NCBI GenBank assembly: GCA_035297145.1 | Contig: DATGZN010000115.1 | Coordinates: 42,566 to 106,565, forward strand | Length of the DNA: 64,000 bases | From: QHXW01 sp035297145 | GTDB lineage: Bacteria > Acidobacteriota > Terriglobia > Bryobacterales > Bryobacteraceae | Direction of reading: 5' to 3' | Shown here: positions 53,314 through 62,994 of the stretch, in pieces | Layout: every line of letters starts with the position of its first letter | Position numbering within the stretch: position 1 is the stretch's first letter | Program-made: the position numbers and the translations under genes | The notes under the pieces: generated by a model | Database searches by the model: none | What the model was told of the DNA's origin: nothing | The model's input: the letters and a program-made list of their open reading frames with translations, nothing else

Positions 53314-56198
53314 CCAGGCTTCTCTCCGTGGCATTCCTGCTGGTGGTCGCCGCACATGCCGAAGACCCACGACTGGTCATCGAAAGCGGCGGGCACACGG
53401 CAACCATTAAGTCTGTAATGTTCACCCGAGACGGCAAGTATCTCGTCTCCGCTGGCGACGACAAAACAGTGCGCGTCTGGGACGTGACCACTGGGCGCGT
53501 TGCGCGGGTGCTGCGCGGCCAGATCGGCGATGGCAGCGAGGGCAAAATCTACGCGGTGGCGCTCTCGCCGGACAATCGCTACCTCGCTGTGGGGGGTTGG
53601 CTGGCGGCCAACACCGGCACAATTCGGATCCACGATTTTCAATCTGGCCGTGTGCTTGCTCTTCTGACGGGGCATGGGAACGTAATCGAAAGCTTGGCAT
53701 TCTCGCCCGACAATCGTCATCTCGCGTCGGGAAGCTTCGATAATACGGTACGCGTAGGGGATGTCGAAACCAAGACTTCACGACAACTGAAACCCGCTTT
53801 CGAAGGTGCGGTATACGCAGTGGCCTTCTCGCCGGATGGAAAGCTACTGGTGGCAGGAAGTGATGATCGTACGTTGGGGCTCTGGGAAACGGCTACAGGT
53901 CGTTTGGTCCGTAGCATGACAGGTCACCAGGCAGAGGTCAAGTCGGTCCTGTTTTCTCCAGACGGCCAATACATTGTGTCCGGAGGGTACGACAAGTCAA
54001 TCCGCCTGTGGAACGGACGTACTGGCGAATTCATACGAGAATTCGCCAAGGCGGAGACACAGATTCAGGGTCTGTCGTTCAGTCCGGACGGTACGCGGCT
54101 ACTCGCCGGCGCCGTCAGCCACCCCTACACGTGCACGGCATACGATTTCCCAACTGGGAAACCTGTGACCCGTTTCACGAAGCACGACAATATCGTACTG
54201 GCAACCGCCATTTCCCCTGATGCCCGGACCGCCGCTACCGGAGGCGGCGATCGTAATGCGATTCTCTTGTGGGACATCGCGTCGGGCAAAGTTCAGCGCG
54301 AGTTGCGTGGCGCCGGGCAGCCCGTCAGGTCGGTCGCTTTTGCCAAGGACGGGCAATCGATCGCGTTTGGCAACATCTCCAATTACAACGGGCCCAACGA
54401 TCGGGGGCCCTTGGAGCAATCCCTCCTGCTTCACGCGTCTGGAGAATTGCCTGTAAGCCTGGGAGGGCCGCCGCCATCCGGGGTAAACTTCATTCGCGCG
54501 CTAGATCGGGTAGGAAACCTCCAGTTCCAGACCAAGCCAGGAAAAGTCTGGCCCCGTGCCATTCTCGAGATCACCAAGGGCCAAGCCGCGATCCACAGTA
54601 TCGAACGGGACTCCACGTCCGGCCAGTGGCATACGTGCTACTCGTTTACGCCAGAAGGTAAGTATTTCGCAAGCGGCGGCGCATATGGCTTTCTTACGCT
54701 GTACTCGACCGATTCCGGTAAGATTCTCGCGCAACTCGTGGGGCACACATCCGATGTCTGGGCGGTGGCCGTGTCGCTGGATGGGCGCACACTGGTATCT
54801 GGCTCTGACGATCAGACGGTCCGCTTGTGGGACATCCCGTCAGGGCGAAACCTGCTATCGGTATTCGTAGGCGAAGATCAGGAGTGGGTTGCCTGGACAC
54901 CCGAGGGCTACTACACTTCCAGCGTTAACGGAGATAAATACATCGGTTGGCAGTTGAACCGGGGTGTGGATCAACCGGCCGAGTTCTATTCCGCAACGCA
55001 GTTTCAAAAGCAATTCTACCGGCCTGCTCTCATTGCGGAATATCTCAGAACCCATGACATCCGGGCGGCTCTCAAAAGTGTCCCTGAGCGTCCCAACGAG
55101 GCTCTGGCTGGCCCCGCGAGCGTAGCTGCCAGCCTTCCGCCCATGATTTCGATCTCCGCGCCGGAGCAGGACAGCACGGTCCGTGAGCCGGAATTGACGG
55201 TGAAGGCCGAAGCACTTTCGAACACCTTGCCCATCACCGATGTAAAGATTCTCCTGAACGGCGTCCAGGCCAACAACTCGAGCGGTTTATCCAAGGGTGA
55301 TCCGCGCCGCCGCAGGGTTGAGGCTGTGGTGCAACTGGCGGAAGGCCAGAACGTCATTTCCGTAATCGCCGCCAACGAGAAGGCCATGTCCGATCCTGAG
55401 ACGCGAAGAGTTCGCTACGAATCGGGTGCACCGGATCGCAATAAGCCGGCTCTCATCATGCTCGCTATCGGAATTTCTCACTACGAAAAGCCCGCCTGGA
55501 ACCTGGGCTTCGGCCATGCTGATGCCTTGGCAATGCAACAGGTCTTCGAGAGCCAGAAGACCCTCGCCAAGGATCTGTTTCGGGAAGTGAAGACTCGTTT
55601 GATTCCGGAGACGCGAGCGAATCGGTTGGAGATTCTGGAGGGGCTTACATGGTTGAGCCACGAAGGCACGCAGAACGACATACGGATCCTGTTCCTTTCA
55701 GGCCATGGCGGACTGTTGGGCGAGAATTACTATTTCTTCTCTCGCGAGCACGATCTCCACGGGGATCCGGAGGCCGACGACGTATCCTGGAACGTGATTA
55801 TGGATCGGCTCAATTCCGCCAGGAGCAAGGTCGTACTCTTCGTCGATACATGTCGTGCGGCGGCCGTGACCGGCGAGAAGCGACGGAACGACAAGACCTT
55901 TTCGCAAATCATCAAGGACTTGCAGAATCAGTACTACGGCGTGGTCACATTCGCCGCTTCGACTGACCAGGAGGAATCGGCGGAGCGCAAAGAATGGGGA
56001 CATGGAGCTTTCACTTTGGCGCTACTGGAAGGTCTGCAAGGTAAGGCTGATCACAATCATGTCGGGGTGGTTCAGTGGCAGGAGTTAGGTGCGTGGATCG
56101 GGCAGCGCGTGCAAGAACTCACTGGCGGCAACCAACACGCAATCGTCAGTCCTGCCCCTAACCTCCCTTCGTTCGCTCTATTCCGGGTGCCCAAATGA
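53310..56198 (+). CDS. Secreted WD40-repeat protein with caspase (peptidase C14) domain
   Basis: The 962-residue product has a signal peptide (about 1-18), about ten WD40 repeats (about 25-520; examples KYLVSAGDDKTVRVWDVTTG, HLASGSFDNTVRVGDVET, GRTLVSGSDDQTVRLWDI), a beta-sandwich linker (about 610-700) and a C14 caspase domain (about 715-950). The catalytic His is in ILFLSGHGGLLGENYYFF and the Cys in KVVLFVDTCRAAAV. Such orthocaspase-like enzymes cleave after basic or acidic residues; here the signal peptide suggests action outside the cytoplasm. The substrate is unknown. It overlaps both neighbours in ATGA. Confidence 0.92.
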   Translation: MTRLLSVAFLLVVAAHAEDPRLVIESGGHTATIKSVMFTRDGKYLVSAGDDKTVRVWDVTTGRVARVLRGQIGDGSEGKIYAVALSPDNRYLAVGGWLAANTGTIRIHDFQSGRVLALLTGHGNVIESLAFSPDNRHLASGSFDNTVRVGDVETKTSRQLKPAFEGAVYAVAFSPDGKLLVAGSDDRTLGLWETATGRLVRSMTGHQAEVKSVLFSPDGQYIVSGGYDKSIRLWNGRTGEFIREFAKAETQIQGLSFSPDGTRLLAGAVSHPYTCTAYDFPTGKPVTRFTKHDNIVLATAISPDARTAATGGGDRNAILLWDIASGKVQRELRGAGQPVRSVAFAKDGQSIAFGNISNYNGPNDRGPLEQSLLLHASGELPVSLGGPPPSGVNFIRALDRVGNLQFQTKPGKVWPRAILEITKGQAAIHSIERDSTSGQWHTCYSFTPEGKYFASGGAYGFLTLYSTDSGKILAQLVGHTSDVWAVAVSLDGRTLVSGSDDQTVRLWDIPSGRNLLSVFVGEDQEWVAWTPEGYYTSSVNGDKYIGWQLNRGVDQPAEFYSATQFQKQFYRPALIAEYLRTHDIRAALKSVPERPNEALAGPASVAASLPPMISISAPEQDSTVREPELTVKAEALSNTLPITDVKILLNGVQANNSSGLSKGDPRRRRVEAVVQLAEGQNVISVIAANEKAMSDPETRRVRYESGAPDRNKPALIMLAIGISHYEKPAWNLGFGHADALAMQQVFESQKTLAKDLFREVKTRLIPETRANRLEILEGLTWLSHEGTQNDIRILFLSGHGGLLGENYYFFSREHDLHGDPEADDVSWNVIMDRLNSARSKVVLFVDTCRAAAVTGEKRRNDKTFSQIIKDLQNQYYGVVTFAASTDQEESAERKEWGHGAFTLALLEGLQGKADHNHVGVVQWQELGAWIGQRVQELTGGNQHAIVSPAPNLPSFALFRVPK

Positions 56199-56908
56199 CA
56201 AACCGGCGTCTGTTTTTGGCGGCCCTCTGCGCGTCGGGCGCCCGCGCTTTTCAAGCCAAGAAAGAACAGCCGAAGAAGCAACCACCCAAGACGGAACCCC
56301 TCATCACGCGGATCCTGCGGCTGACCGGGATCTCGGCCACACCGCGCGGTCTGAAGGGTGTGGGTCAGCCCATGGCCGCGGACGTCTGGATAGTGTCAGC
56401 CGACGGCAGGAACAAGACTCAAGAAAAACTGACTTTCGATGGAGGGTATCGGTCTCCCGTCTTCACGCCGGATGACCAAAAGGTTCTCGCCATCCGGGGT
56501 CAGAATTTGGTCTGGGTTTCGCTGAACGATCATTCGACCACCGGAGCCGCTTCTGCACCGCCGGATCTGCTCCGCTTGGTTGGATTCGAACTGGGCGCGG
56601 CCAACAACCCTAGAGTTGTAGTGGTGACACAACGGTCGGTCGGTTTGTTCTCTCCCTGGGACGGAACCTTCGATATTTTGGATTCGGACACAGGCGACGA
56701 AGACTACATAAGAGGGGCGCTGGCTGGAGGATGGCTGAACTTTCAGGGCACTCTCGTGTCTGTAAACTCCACCGGACATAACTTAACGATAAGGAAGCAG
56801 AGTCAAGAACCGATCAGTCTTACCGAGGGCTCGAAGGCAACATACGCGGATCCGGCGCTGTCACACGACGGCGCGGCCATCGTGTTTCTCCGGGTCGAGA
56901 ATCTCTAG
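56195..56908 (+). CDS. TolB-like beta-propeller protein of the WD40-caspase operon
   Basis: The 237-residue product starts with NRRLFLAALCASGARAF, a Tat- or Sec-type signal, then a lysine/proline-rich linker (about 22-40) and beta-propeller-like blades (WIVSADGRNKTQEKLTFDGG, PVFTPDDQKVLAIRGQNLVW, DPALSHDGAAIVFLRV). It ends soon after the last blade, so the propeller is smaller than usual. The ATGA overlap with the caspase gene suggests a joint role outside the cytoplasm. The gene ends convergent with the winged-helix regulator, overlapping it by 4 bases. Confidence 0.7.
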   Translation: MTNRRLFLAALCASGARAFQAKKEQPKKQPPKTEPLITRILRLTGISATPRGLKGVGQPMAADVWIVSADGRNKTQEKLTFDGGYRSPVFTPDDQKVLAIRGQNLVWVSLNDHSTTGAASAPPDLLRLVGFELGAANNPRVVVVTQRSVGLFSPWDGTFDILDSDTGDEDYIRGALAGGWLNFQGTLVSVNSTGHNLTIRKQSQEPISLTEGSKATYADPALSHDGAAIVFLRVENL

Positions 56909-59337
56909 CTTGGCTTCCCCGCCAACGCCGTAAGCTCTCGTTTCGCCTGGCGGACTTCGGGAATACCCGCGTCCGCGCTCTTCCAATTCTGCAGAAACTG
57001 CTCGTAGGCGGAGCGAGCTTCCTGCGCTTTGCCTTTTCGCTCGTAAGCCTGCGCCAGGTGATATTGCGCTAGAGGGTAATTCGGATTGCGGCGCAGAATC
57101 CGCTGGTACTCGAGGATGGCTTCATCCACGCGGGACAATTGGAGGTAGGCGTTGGCCAGACAATCCTCGTAAAGATCGATCCCCGAGCTCGGCGGCAAAT
57201 GATGCAGCACCTGCTTGAAATGCGCAATGGCCTGTTCGGATTGCTGGTCCCGAAGTGCGAGCACGCCCAGGTAATAGTCGTAGCTCCGCAGTTCGCTTCT
57301 GGACCCTCGCCCCGGATACGGCACATTGCGAACCAGACTTGCCTTGAGCGCGGCCGCGTTTGCCGTTTCCCCGCGCTCCATGGCAATGAGCAGCGAATTC
57401 CACACAGCTCCCCGCTCCAACTTGAGCTCGTTGCGCGCGGCCTGTTCCGCCCGGCCGTAATCATGCTGGCTGGCGTAGACCTTGGCTATGCTGCCGTAGC
57501 CGATCGCTTTCGCCGTGTCGGACCTGGTCACTTGGACGTAGCGCTGGTACTGAGCAACCGCTTCTCGATAGCGTCCCTGCTGGAAGTAAACGTCGCCTAA
57601 ATGAATGATTGCTGGCTCGAATTCCGGGTCCAGAGCCAGCGCGGCGTTGTACTCGGCCATGGCTCTCTCGTATTTTCCGGACTGCTGAAATGACATGCCC
57701 AGACTGTCGTGAGCGTTCGGTTCGTTGGGTGCGAGTTGCACGTAGCGCTCGTGCGCCGCGATGGCTTCGTCATACCGTCCCAGCCCCAGGAAACAGACGC
57801 CTAGCACGTTGTACAGGTCGCCGTAGTCCGGATCCACAGCCAGACCGCGGCGGACCACCGCGATTGTTTCTTCCGGTCGCTCCTCGGAGTAGAGAAGCCG
57901 CGCCAAGCGCGTATATGCCTCGGTTTCAAGAGGATATCGGTCGACAATTTTCTCCAGGATCTGTATGGCTTCGGAATATTCCTGCCGGGCGATCGCATCC
58001 CATGCCATCACGGAGAGCCGATCCTTTGCCGTCAAATGGTCGGATAACTGGATGGCTTTTTTGAGGAAAGGTTTGCCTTTATCGGGCAAAAAATCCGTTA
58101 CCGAATAAGCGTATCCAATTCGGGCATATGCCATCGCGAACTGCGGATCCAATTGAATAGCCTTTCGTAGCAGGGCCATGGCCTCGGCGTTCTGAAACGC
58201 TTGCGCCTTGCTGACCCCGAGCGAATAGTACCGATAGGCTTCGATGTTCTTCGTCATTACATCGGCCAATCCGGCTTTCTGGCTGGCGTCGTTAGGCGCC
58301 GCTCCCAGGCGCGCGGCGAGCTTGGGCGCTTGCAGGTCAACCTGGGTCACGATGTCTGCGGGCTGGTCCACCACGAACTGATCCGCTGCCATCAGTTGTC
58401 CGTTGCCAGTGTCGAACAACCGTGTGTTGATCAGGAGCTTATCTCCCAGCGTCATGAAACTGCCGAGCAGCACTTCGTCGGCATGGCTCTTGCGCGCGAT
58501 CTCGATGGCTTCGTCAAAGTGAATCTCGTTGGGATGCTTGCGGGTCGTGCGCTCGAGTAACAAGTGGAGCTGTTGCCGGCTCAGTACCGAAAGGCGATCA
58601 AAATGCGCCATGTCGGTGATGAACATGTCCGCCAGACCCTCGCTCAGCCAGTTCAATTCCGGCCGGGCGCTCTGGTTGTCAAAATACATAACCGCCAGCG
58701 TTTTCCTCGACGTCTGCAAACCGTGCGGCGCGCGATCATTCCCGAAGCGTCGGGCGAGTGTCCAGACCGTGACGGCCAGCGCGGCTGAAATCCCCAGAGC
58801 GAGCAGCATCCACCTCAACCATCGCGAGGCTCTGCCGCCGGCAGTCTCCTTAGGCGCCGGAGCACTGGTGGTTGCTTCCAGCTCCGCGACCGGCAGCTCC
58901 TCGGTCACCGCAGCGATAAAACGATAGCCAACTTTGGGAATGGTCTTGATGAATCGTGGACCGCGCGGGTCGTCACCTAAAGCCCTTCGAATCTCCGCAA
59001 TGCATTGAACTACCGCATTGTCCGTGACGGCCGTATCGCGCCAGAAGTTTTCAATGAGCTCCTCTTTTCCGACGATGCGATCGCGCCGCTCTACCAGGTA
59101 TGCCAATACGTGGAAGCACTGTTGACGGAGATATTGTTCCTGGCCATCGCGCTTCACACAGCCGAGCAGGCCATCAATGTCGACATCCTCGCAACGGTAA
59201 ATACGCTGCGGTGATTTGCCCGCTGACACCCCTGCTGCTGGCCCGGCGCTATTTCCCTCAATTGGAGTAGAGACCCAACCCAGTCTCATTCCGGAAGGGG
59301 AACCACCCGCCAGGGCCCCGTCACCTCCCTGAAGCAT
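56905..59337 (-). CDS. Winged-helix (CadC/OmpR-type) regulator with TPR domain
   Basis: The product has about 810 residues: an N-terminal trans_reg_C winged helix (about 40-125, with RQQCFHVLAYLVERRDRIVG, AVVQCIAEIRRALGDDP and IKTIPKVGYRFIA), one membrane helix (about 160-182), a TolB/FlgO-like domain (KTLAVMYFDNQSARPELNWL, about 205-340) and about ten TPRs (about 370-790). This is a membrane-bound one-component regulator type frequent in acidobacteria. I chose the ATG giving MLQGGDGAL; a TATAAT at 59345-59350 sits so close that a later start is possible. It is divergent from the Oar-like receptor, a likely target. Confidence 0.9.
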   Translation of the reverse strand: MLQGGDGALAGGSPSGMRLGWVSTPIEGNSAGPAAGVSAGKSPQRIYRCEDVDIDGLLGCVKRDGQEQYLRQQCFHVLAYLVERRDRIVGKEELIENFWRDTAVTDNAVVQCIAEIRRALGDDPRGPRFIKTIPKVGYRFIAAVTEELPVAELEATTSAPAPKETAGGRASRWLRWMLLALGISAALAVTVWTLARRFGNDRAPHGLQTSRKTLAVMYFDNQSARPELNWLSEGLADMFITDMAHFDRLSVLSRQQLHLLLERTTRKHPNEIHFDEAIEIARKSHADEVLLGSFMTLGDKLLINTRLFDTGNGQLMAADQFVVDQPADIVTQVDLQAPKLAARLGAAPNDASQKAGLADVMTKNIEAYRYYSLGVSKAQAFQNAEAMALLRKAIQLDPQFAMAYARIGYAYSVTDFLPDKGKPFLKKAIQLSDHLTAKDRLSVMAWDAIARQEYSEAIQILEKIVDRYPLETEAYTRLARLLYSEERPEETIAVVRRGLAVDPDYGDLYNVLGVCFLGLGRYDEAIAAHERYVQLAPNEPNAHDSLGMSFQQSGKYERAMAEYNAALALDPEFEPAIIHLGDVYFQQGRYREAVAQYQRYVQVTRSDTAKAIGYGSIAKVYASQHDYGRAEQAARNELKLERGAVWNSLLIAMERGETANAAALKASLVRNVPYPGRGSRSELRSYDYYLGVLALRDQQSEQAIAHFKQVLHHLPPSSGIDLYEDCLANAYLQLSRVDEAILEYQRILRRNPNYPLAQYHLAQAYERKGKAQEARSAYEQFLQNWKSADAGIPEVRQAKRELTALAGKPS

Positions 59338-59522
59338 GGAGTTGATTATACTCCAACTGCAATGTACAGAAACACACGTTACACACTCCCATATCTCTCT
59401 GGGCACAAAAGATTTCACTAGGATTTCACAGTTTCTTCACTACTAGATCTGTGCTATTGGCGCTAGATGATAGGTACTAGTTTTCGATCCGAATCCGAGT
59501 TGATAGGGAGTTCGAACAAACC

Positions 59523-62500
59523 ATGAGGAAATTCTTCGCAGTCTGCCTGCTGATGTTGGCCGTATCGGCTGGGTTGTACGCTCAAACGCTCAGCGGAATC
59601 ACGGGAACCGTTACTGACGCAACCGGCGCTGTGGTGCCGAACGCAAAAGTGACCGTTACCAATACGGCAACACAGGTTGCCAGCCACACGACAACCAGTT
59701 CGTCCGGAACTTACACGCTAACCGACTTAATTCCGGGAAATTACACCGTTCAGGTGGAAATCTCCGGCTTTCAGACCGCCGTACATACGGGCGTGCTGGT
59801 CGAGGTAGCACGTCAATCCGGCGTGGATGTGGCTCTGCAAACCGGCAATGTGACGCAGAGCGTTGAAGTTGTTGAAAATGTCATCACTTTGAACACCACA
59901 CAGCCGGAACTAGGAACGACGATCGAGAACAAAGTGGTGCAAAACCTTCCGGTTGAGCTGGACGCGGGCGACGGGCGCGGCCGCCAGATTGACGCGTTTG
60001 TCTTTTTGGCGCCTGGTGTCACCGGCGGAACGTTCAGCAAGCGAATTAACGGCGGTGTGGATTTCGAGAGCGAGGTTGTTTTCAACGGCATACCGATGGC
60101 GCAATCGGAAACGCAGGGCTTTCAGACGATTTGGAACCCGCCGTTCGAGCAGGTGAATGAATTCAATGTGTTGCGATCCTCATTTTCGGCGCAATACGGA
60201 TTGGCGCAAGGCGTGGTCACCTATAACACCGCCTCTGGAACCAACGACTTCCATGGCGATGTTTTCGAGATCCTCCGCAACAGCATGTTTGACGCGCGTG
60301 GCGCCTACAATTCCACGGTGCCAGTCGATCGAGAGAACAACTATGGATTCACGATCGGCGGGCCGGTCCTGATTCCCCGACTGTACAACGGCAAGAACCG
60401 GACTTTCTTCCATTTCAACGTGGAGTGGTATCGCCGGAATACGCCCGATCTCACCTTCATGTCCCTGCCAACGGCTGCAGAGAAGCAAGGGAATTTCAGC
60501 GCCACGGGCCTAACGATCTTCGACCCCACAACTGGAAAGCCATTTCCTAACGACTCAATTCCGCAGAACCGGTTCAGCCCGCTATCGGCCAGTTTGATTC
60601 CATTGATGCCAGATCCCACGGGTCCTGGGTATTCACAAAATTTCCAATCAAATATCGGCGTTACTCCCACGCGGCAAACCCCATGGGGCTTCAACATCGA
60701 CCACGTGATTAATGACAAGCAATCGATCCACTGGAGCGAATGGCGTGATCCGTGGACCTCCACCGGTACGGAAACCAGTTCACACCTGAAAGGTCCTTTA
60801 GGGAGTTCCACCACCCAACCCGATTTGGGCACCGTGTTCATCCTGAACTACGCGAACTCCCTCACTCCACACCTTGTCATGACCGCGGGAGCGAGTTGGC
60901 TGGGGGAATTGAACAATCAAATCAGTATCAACAAGGGCGAAAACTTTGCAGCCGCGCCTGGTGCGCCGCAACTTTCGGACATCCACTTCAATGGTCCTCT
61001 GGCGCCAACCGACTTTGGGTCTCCCTGGATTGAATCGGTCAACAGGAAGCTGGGTTGGGTGATCGAGAACAACTACTTGTGGATCAAGGGAAAGCATCAG
61101 TTCAATATCGGCTGGGAGATGCGGCGTACTTACCAGGACGATAACGAGTGCCAGCGATGCGCGGGCAGCTTCAATTTTAGCAACGCGGAGACGGCAGACC
61201 CCAACAACATCGGCACTACAGGAAACGCGTTCGCTAGCTTCCTCTTAGGTAGCGTGGACAGCGCAAACCGATATGGGACGAACGAACTACGGCTGCGCAA
61301 TTTCGACTTCTCACCCTACATTCAGGACGACATCAAGATCCGGCCAAATCTGACGATCAACGTCGGCGTCCGGTGGGACGTGATGGTGCCGTTCACTGAA
61401 TTGAACAACCTGGTTGTTTATTTTGACTCCAAAGTACCGAACGCTGCCGCCGACAATCTGCCTGGTGCAGTGACGAAGCTGGGGAGCTGCGCCGGATGCG
61501 CTGGTGTGAACAGGGCGGCCATTCACTGGAACCACTTCAGCCCGCGAGTTGGTTTCTCGTACGGGCTGAACAACAAAACGGTGATCCAGGGAGGCTTTGC
61601 GCAGAATTATCTGGACGGCGGCGCCTACGAGTACGGGACGCACAAGGTTGCCGTCAATTACGGGAACCTGCTGGATGGTTCTTTCCAGCGCAACTCCACG
61701 GGAAGTACTACACCTGGATTCGGATCTTGGGACAGCAACATAATTCCACTTCCCGGCGCCGTTCCGTTCAGCCCAACTCTAGGTACGGGGGCCGGCGTGA
61801 ATGCCTTTAACCTCAGCCAGGATGGGATCGCGCCGTACGTGCTTGCATGGAACCTCGGAATTCAACGCGAACTGCCATACAACATGTTCGTTTCGGCGGC
61901 GTACGTGGGGAACCGTGGAAATCGCTTGCCGGCCGCGTTGAATCCGATCAATCAGCTCGATCAGAAGTATCTAACGCTGGGCAGTACACTGGGATTGCCA
62001 GTTACCAGTGCGGCGGCGGTTGCGGCGGGCGTGAACGCTCCGTATGCAAATTTCGTCAATCAGTTCGGAAGCAGCGCTACCGTGTTGCAGGCGCTCATGC
62101 CCTACCCGCAGTACTCCAGCATCTTCAACAATTTCGATGACACCGGGTCTTCGCTCTACAACGCATTACAAGTGCAAGTAGAAAAGCGCTACACGACCGG
62201 GCTAAGTTTCCTGGTCTCGTACAACTTATCGAAGATGATGTCGAACACTAATTCTGGTTTCACTTCGTTCGCGGCCACAGATTACAACAAGAACAACCAG
62301 AAGTCCGAATGGACTATAGACAACAACGACCAGACCAATGCGATTAACATTGCCGCGACCTACGAACTGCCGATCGGCAAAGGCAAGCAGTTTTTGGGAA
62401 ACCAGGGCATGGTGTCCAACATTCTCGGCGGTTGGCAAATTAGCCCGTTGCTTCAATATGCCACTGGATCTCCGCTATGGAGCGGCAGTCAATTCAGTGG

Positions 62501-62936
62501 CACTGGAGGCACGGTCGTCGCGCCGGGCGATCCACTTGGCAATGGCTGCGCGCCGTGCAACCGCGTGAATATCGTCCCAGGAGTTCAGCAGCAGTTCTCT
62601 TGGAGCAACGTTTACCAGAATATGCCCGTGCTCAACTCAGCGGCATTTACCGCACCCGGCGTTTGGACGCTGGGAACCGAACCCCGTGTGCTTCCGCTCC
62701 GGGCTCCCTGGAACTTGAACGAGAACGTTTCTCTCTCCAAGAGGTTCTCGCTAGGTACCGAAGGAAGAATTCGGGCGGAGTTGCGCTTCTCGTATTTCGA
62801 CCTGCTCAACCGCGTGGTGTTTGGGAGTTTTCCGGGATCATTCTATCTGCTCGCTGATCCGAATTTCGGCAAGGCCATCAATAGCCAGGGCAACACGCAA
62901 CGCCAAGGGCAGGCGCAGTTCCAAATTAGTTTCTAG
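59523..62936 (+). CDS. Oar-like TonB-dependent receptor with carboxypeptidase-regulatory-like domain
   Basis: The 1137-residue product has a signal peptide (about 1-20, ending GLYAQ), a CarboxypepD_reg-like domain (about 25-105: SGITGTVTDATGAVVPNAKV, DLIPGNYTVQVEISGFQT), a plug domain (about 110-230) and a large beta-barrel ending QFQISF, with C-terminal Phe as in outer-membrane proteins. Many copies of this type occur in acidobacterial genomes and are thought to take up or bind polysaccharide or peptide ligands. It is preceded by a divergent regulator gene and followed by a hairpin. Confidence 0.93.
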   Translation: MRKFFAVCLLMLAVSAGLYAQTLSGITGTVTDATGAVVPNAKVTVTNTATQVASHTTTSSSGTYTLTDLIPGNYTVQVEISGFQTAVHTGVLVEVARQSGVDVALQTGNVTQSVEVVENVITLNTTQPELGTTIENKVVQNLPVELDAGDGRGRQIDAFVFLAPGVTGGTFSKRINGGVDFESEVVFNGIPMAQSETQGFQTIWNPPFEQVNEFNVLRSSFSAQYGLAQGVVTYNTASGTNDFHGDVFEILRNSMFDARGAYNSTVPVDRENNYGFTIGGPVLIPRLYNGKNRTFFHFNVEWYRRNTPDLTFMSLPTAAEKQGNFSATGLTIFDPTTGKPFPNDSIPQNRFSPLSASLIPLMPDPTGPGYSQNFQSNIGVTPTRQTPWGFNIDHVINDKQSIHWSEWRDPWTSTGTETSSHLKGPLGSSTTQPDLGTVFILNYANSLTPHLVMTAGASWLGELNNQISINKGENFAAAPGAPQLSDIHFNGPLAPTDFGSPWIESVNRKLGWVIENNYLWIKGKHQFNIGWEMRRTYQDDNECQRCAGSFNFSNAETADPNNIGTTGNAFASFLLGSVDSANRYGTNELRLRNFDFSPYIQDDIKIRPNLTINVGVRWDVMVPFTELNNLVVYFDSKVPNAAADNLPGAVTKLGSCAGCAGVNRAAIHWNHFSPRVGFSYGLNNKTVIQGGFAQNYLDGGAYEYGTHKVAVNYGNLLDGSFQRNSTGSTTPGFGSWDSNIIPLPGAVPFSPTLGTGAGVNAFNLSQDGIAPYVLAWNLGIQRELPYNMFVSAAYVGNRGNRLPAALNPINQLDQKYLTLGSTLGLPVTSAAAVAAGVNAPYANFVNQFGSSATVLQALMPYPQYSSIFNNFDDTGSSLYNALQVQVEKRYTTGLSFLVSYNLSKMMSNTNSGFTSFAATDYNKNNQKSEWTIDNNDQTNAINIAATYELPIGKGKQFLGNQGMVSNILGGWQISPLLQYATGSPLWSGSQFSGTGGTVVAPGDPLGNGCAPCNRVNIVPGVQQQFSWSNVYQNMPVLNSAAFTAPGVWTLGTEPRVLPLRAPWNLNENVSLSKRFSLGTEGRIRAELRFSYFDLLNRVVFGSFPGSFYLLADPNFGKAINSQGNTQRQGQAQFQISF

Positions 62937-62941
62937 CCTGT

Positions 62942-62981
62942 GAACAGGGCCGGGCAGTGCCCGACCCCTACGGCCCTGTTC
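62942..62981 (+). terminator. Hairpin after the Oar-like gene
   Basis: GAACAGGGCCG pairs with CGGCCCTGTTC, an 11-base perfect stem with an inner GGGCAGTGCCC hairpin. There is no T run, so it may be a terminator of the weak type or a repetitive intergenic palindrome. Confidence 0.55.
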
Positions 62982-62994
62982 TACACTCTAGTAG

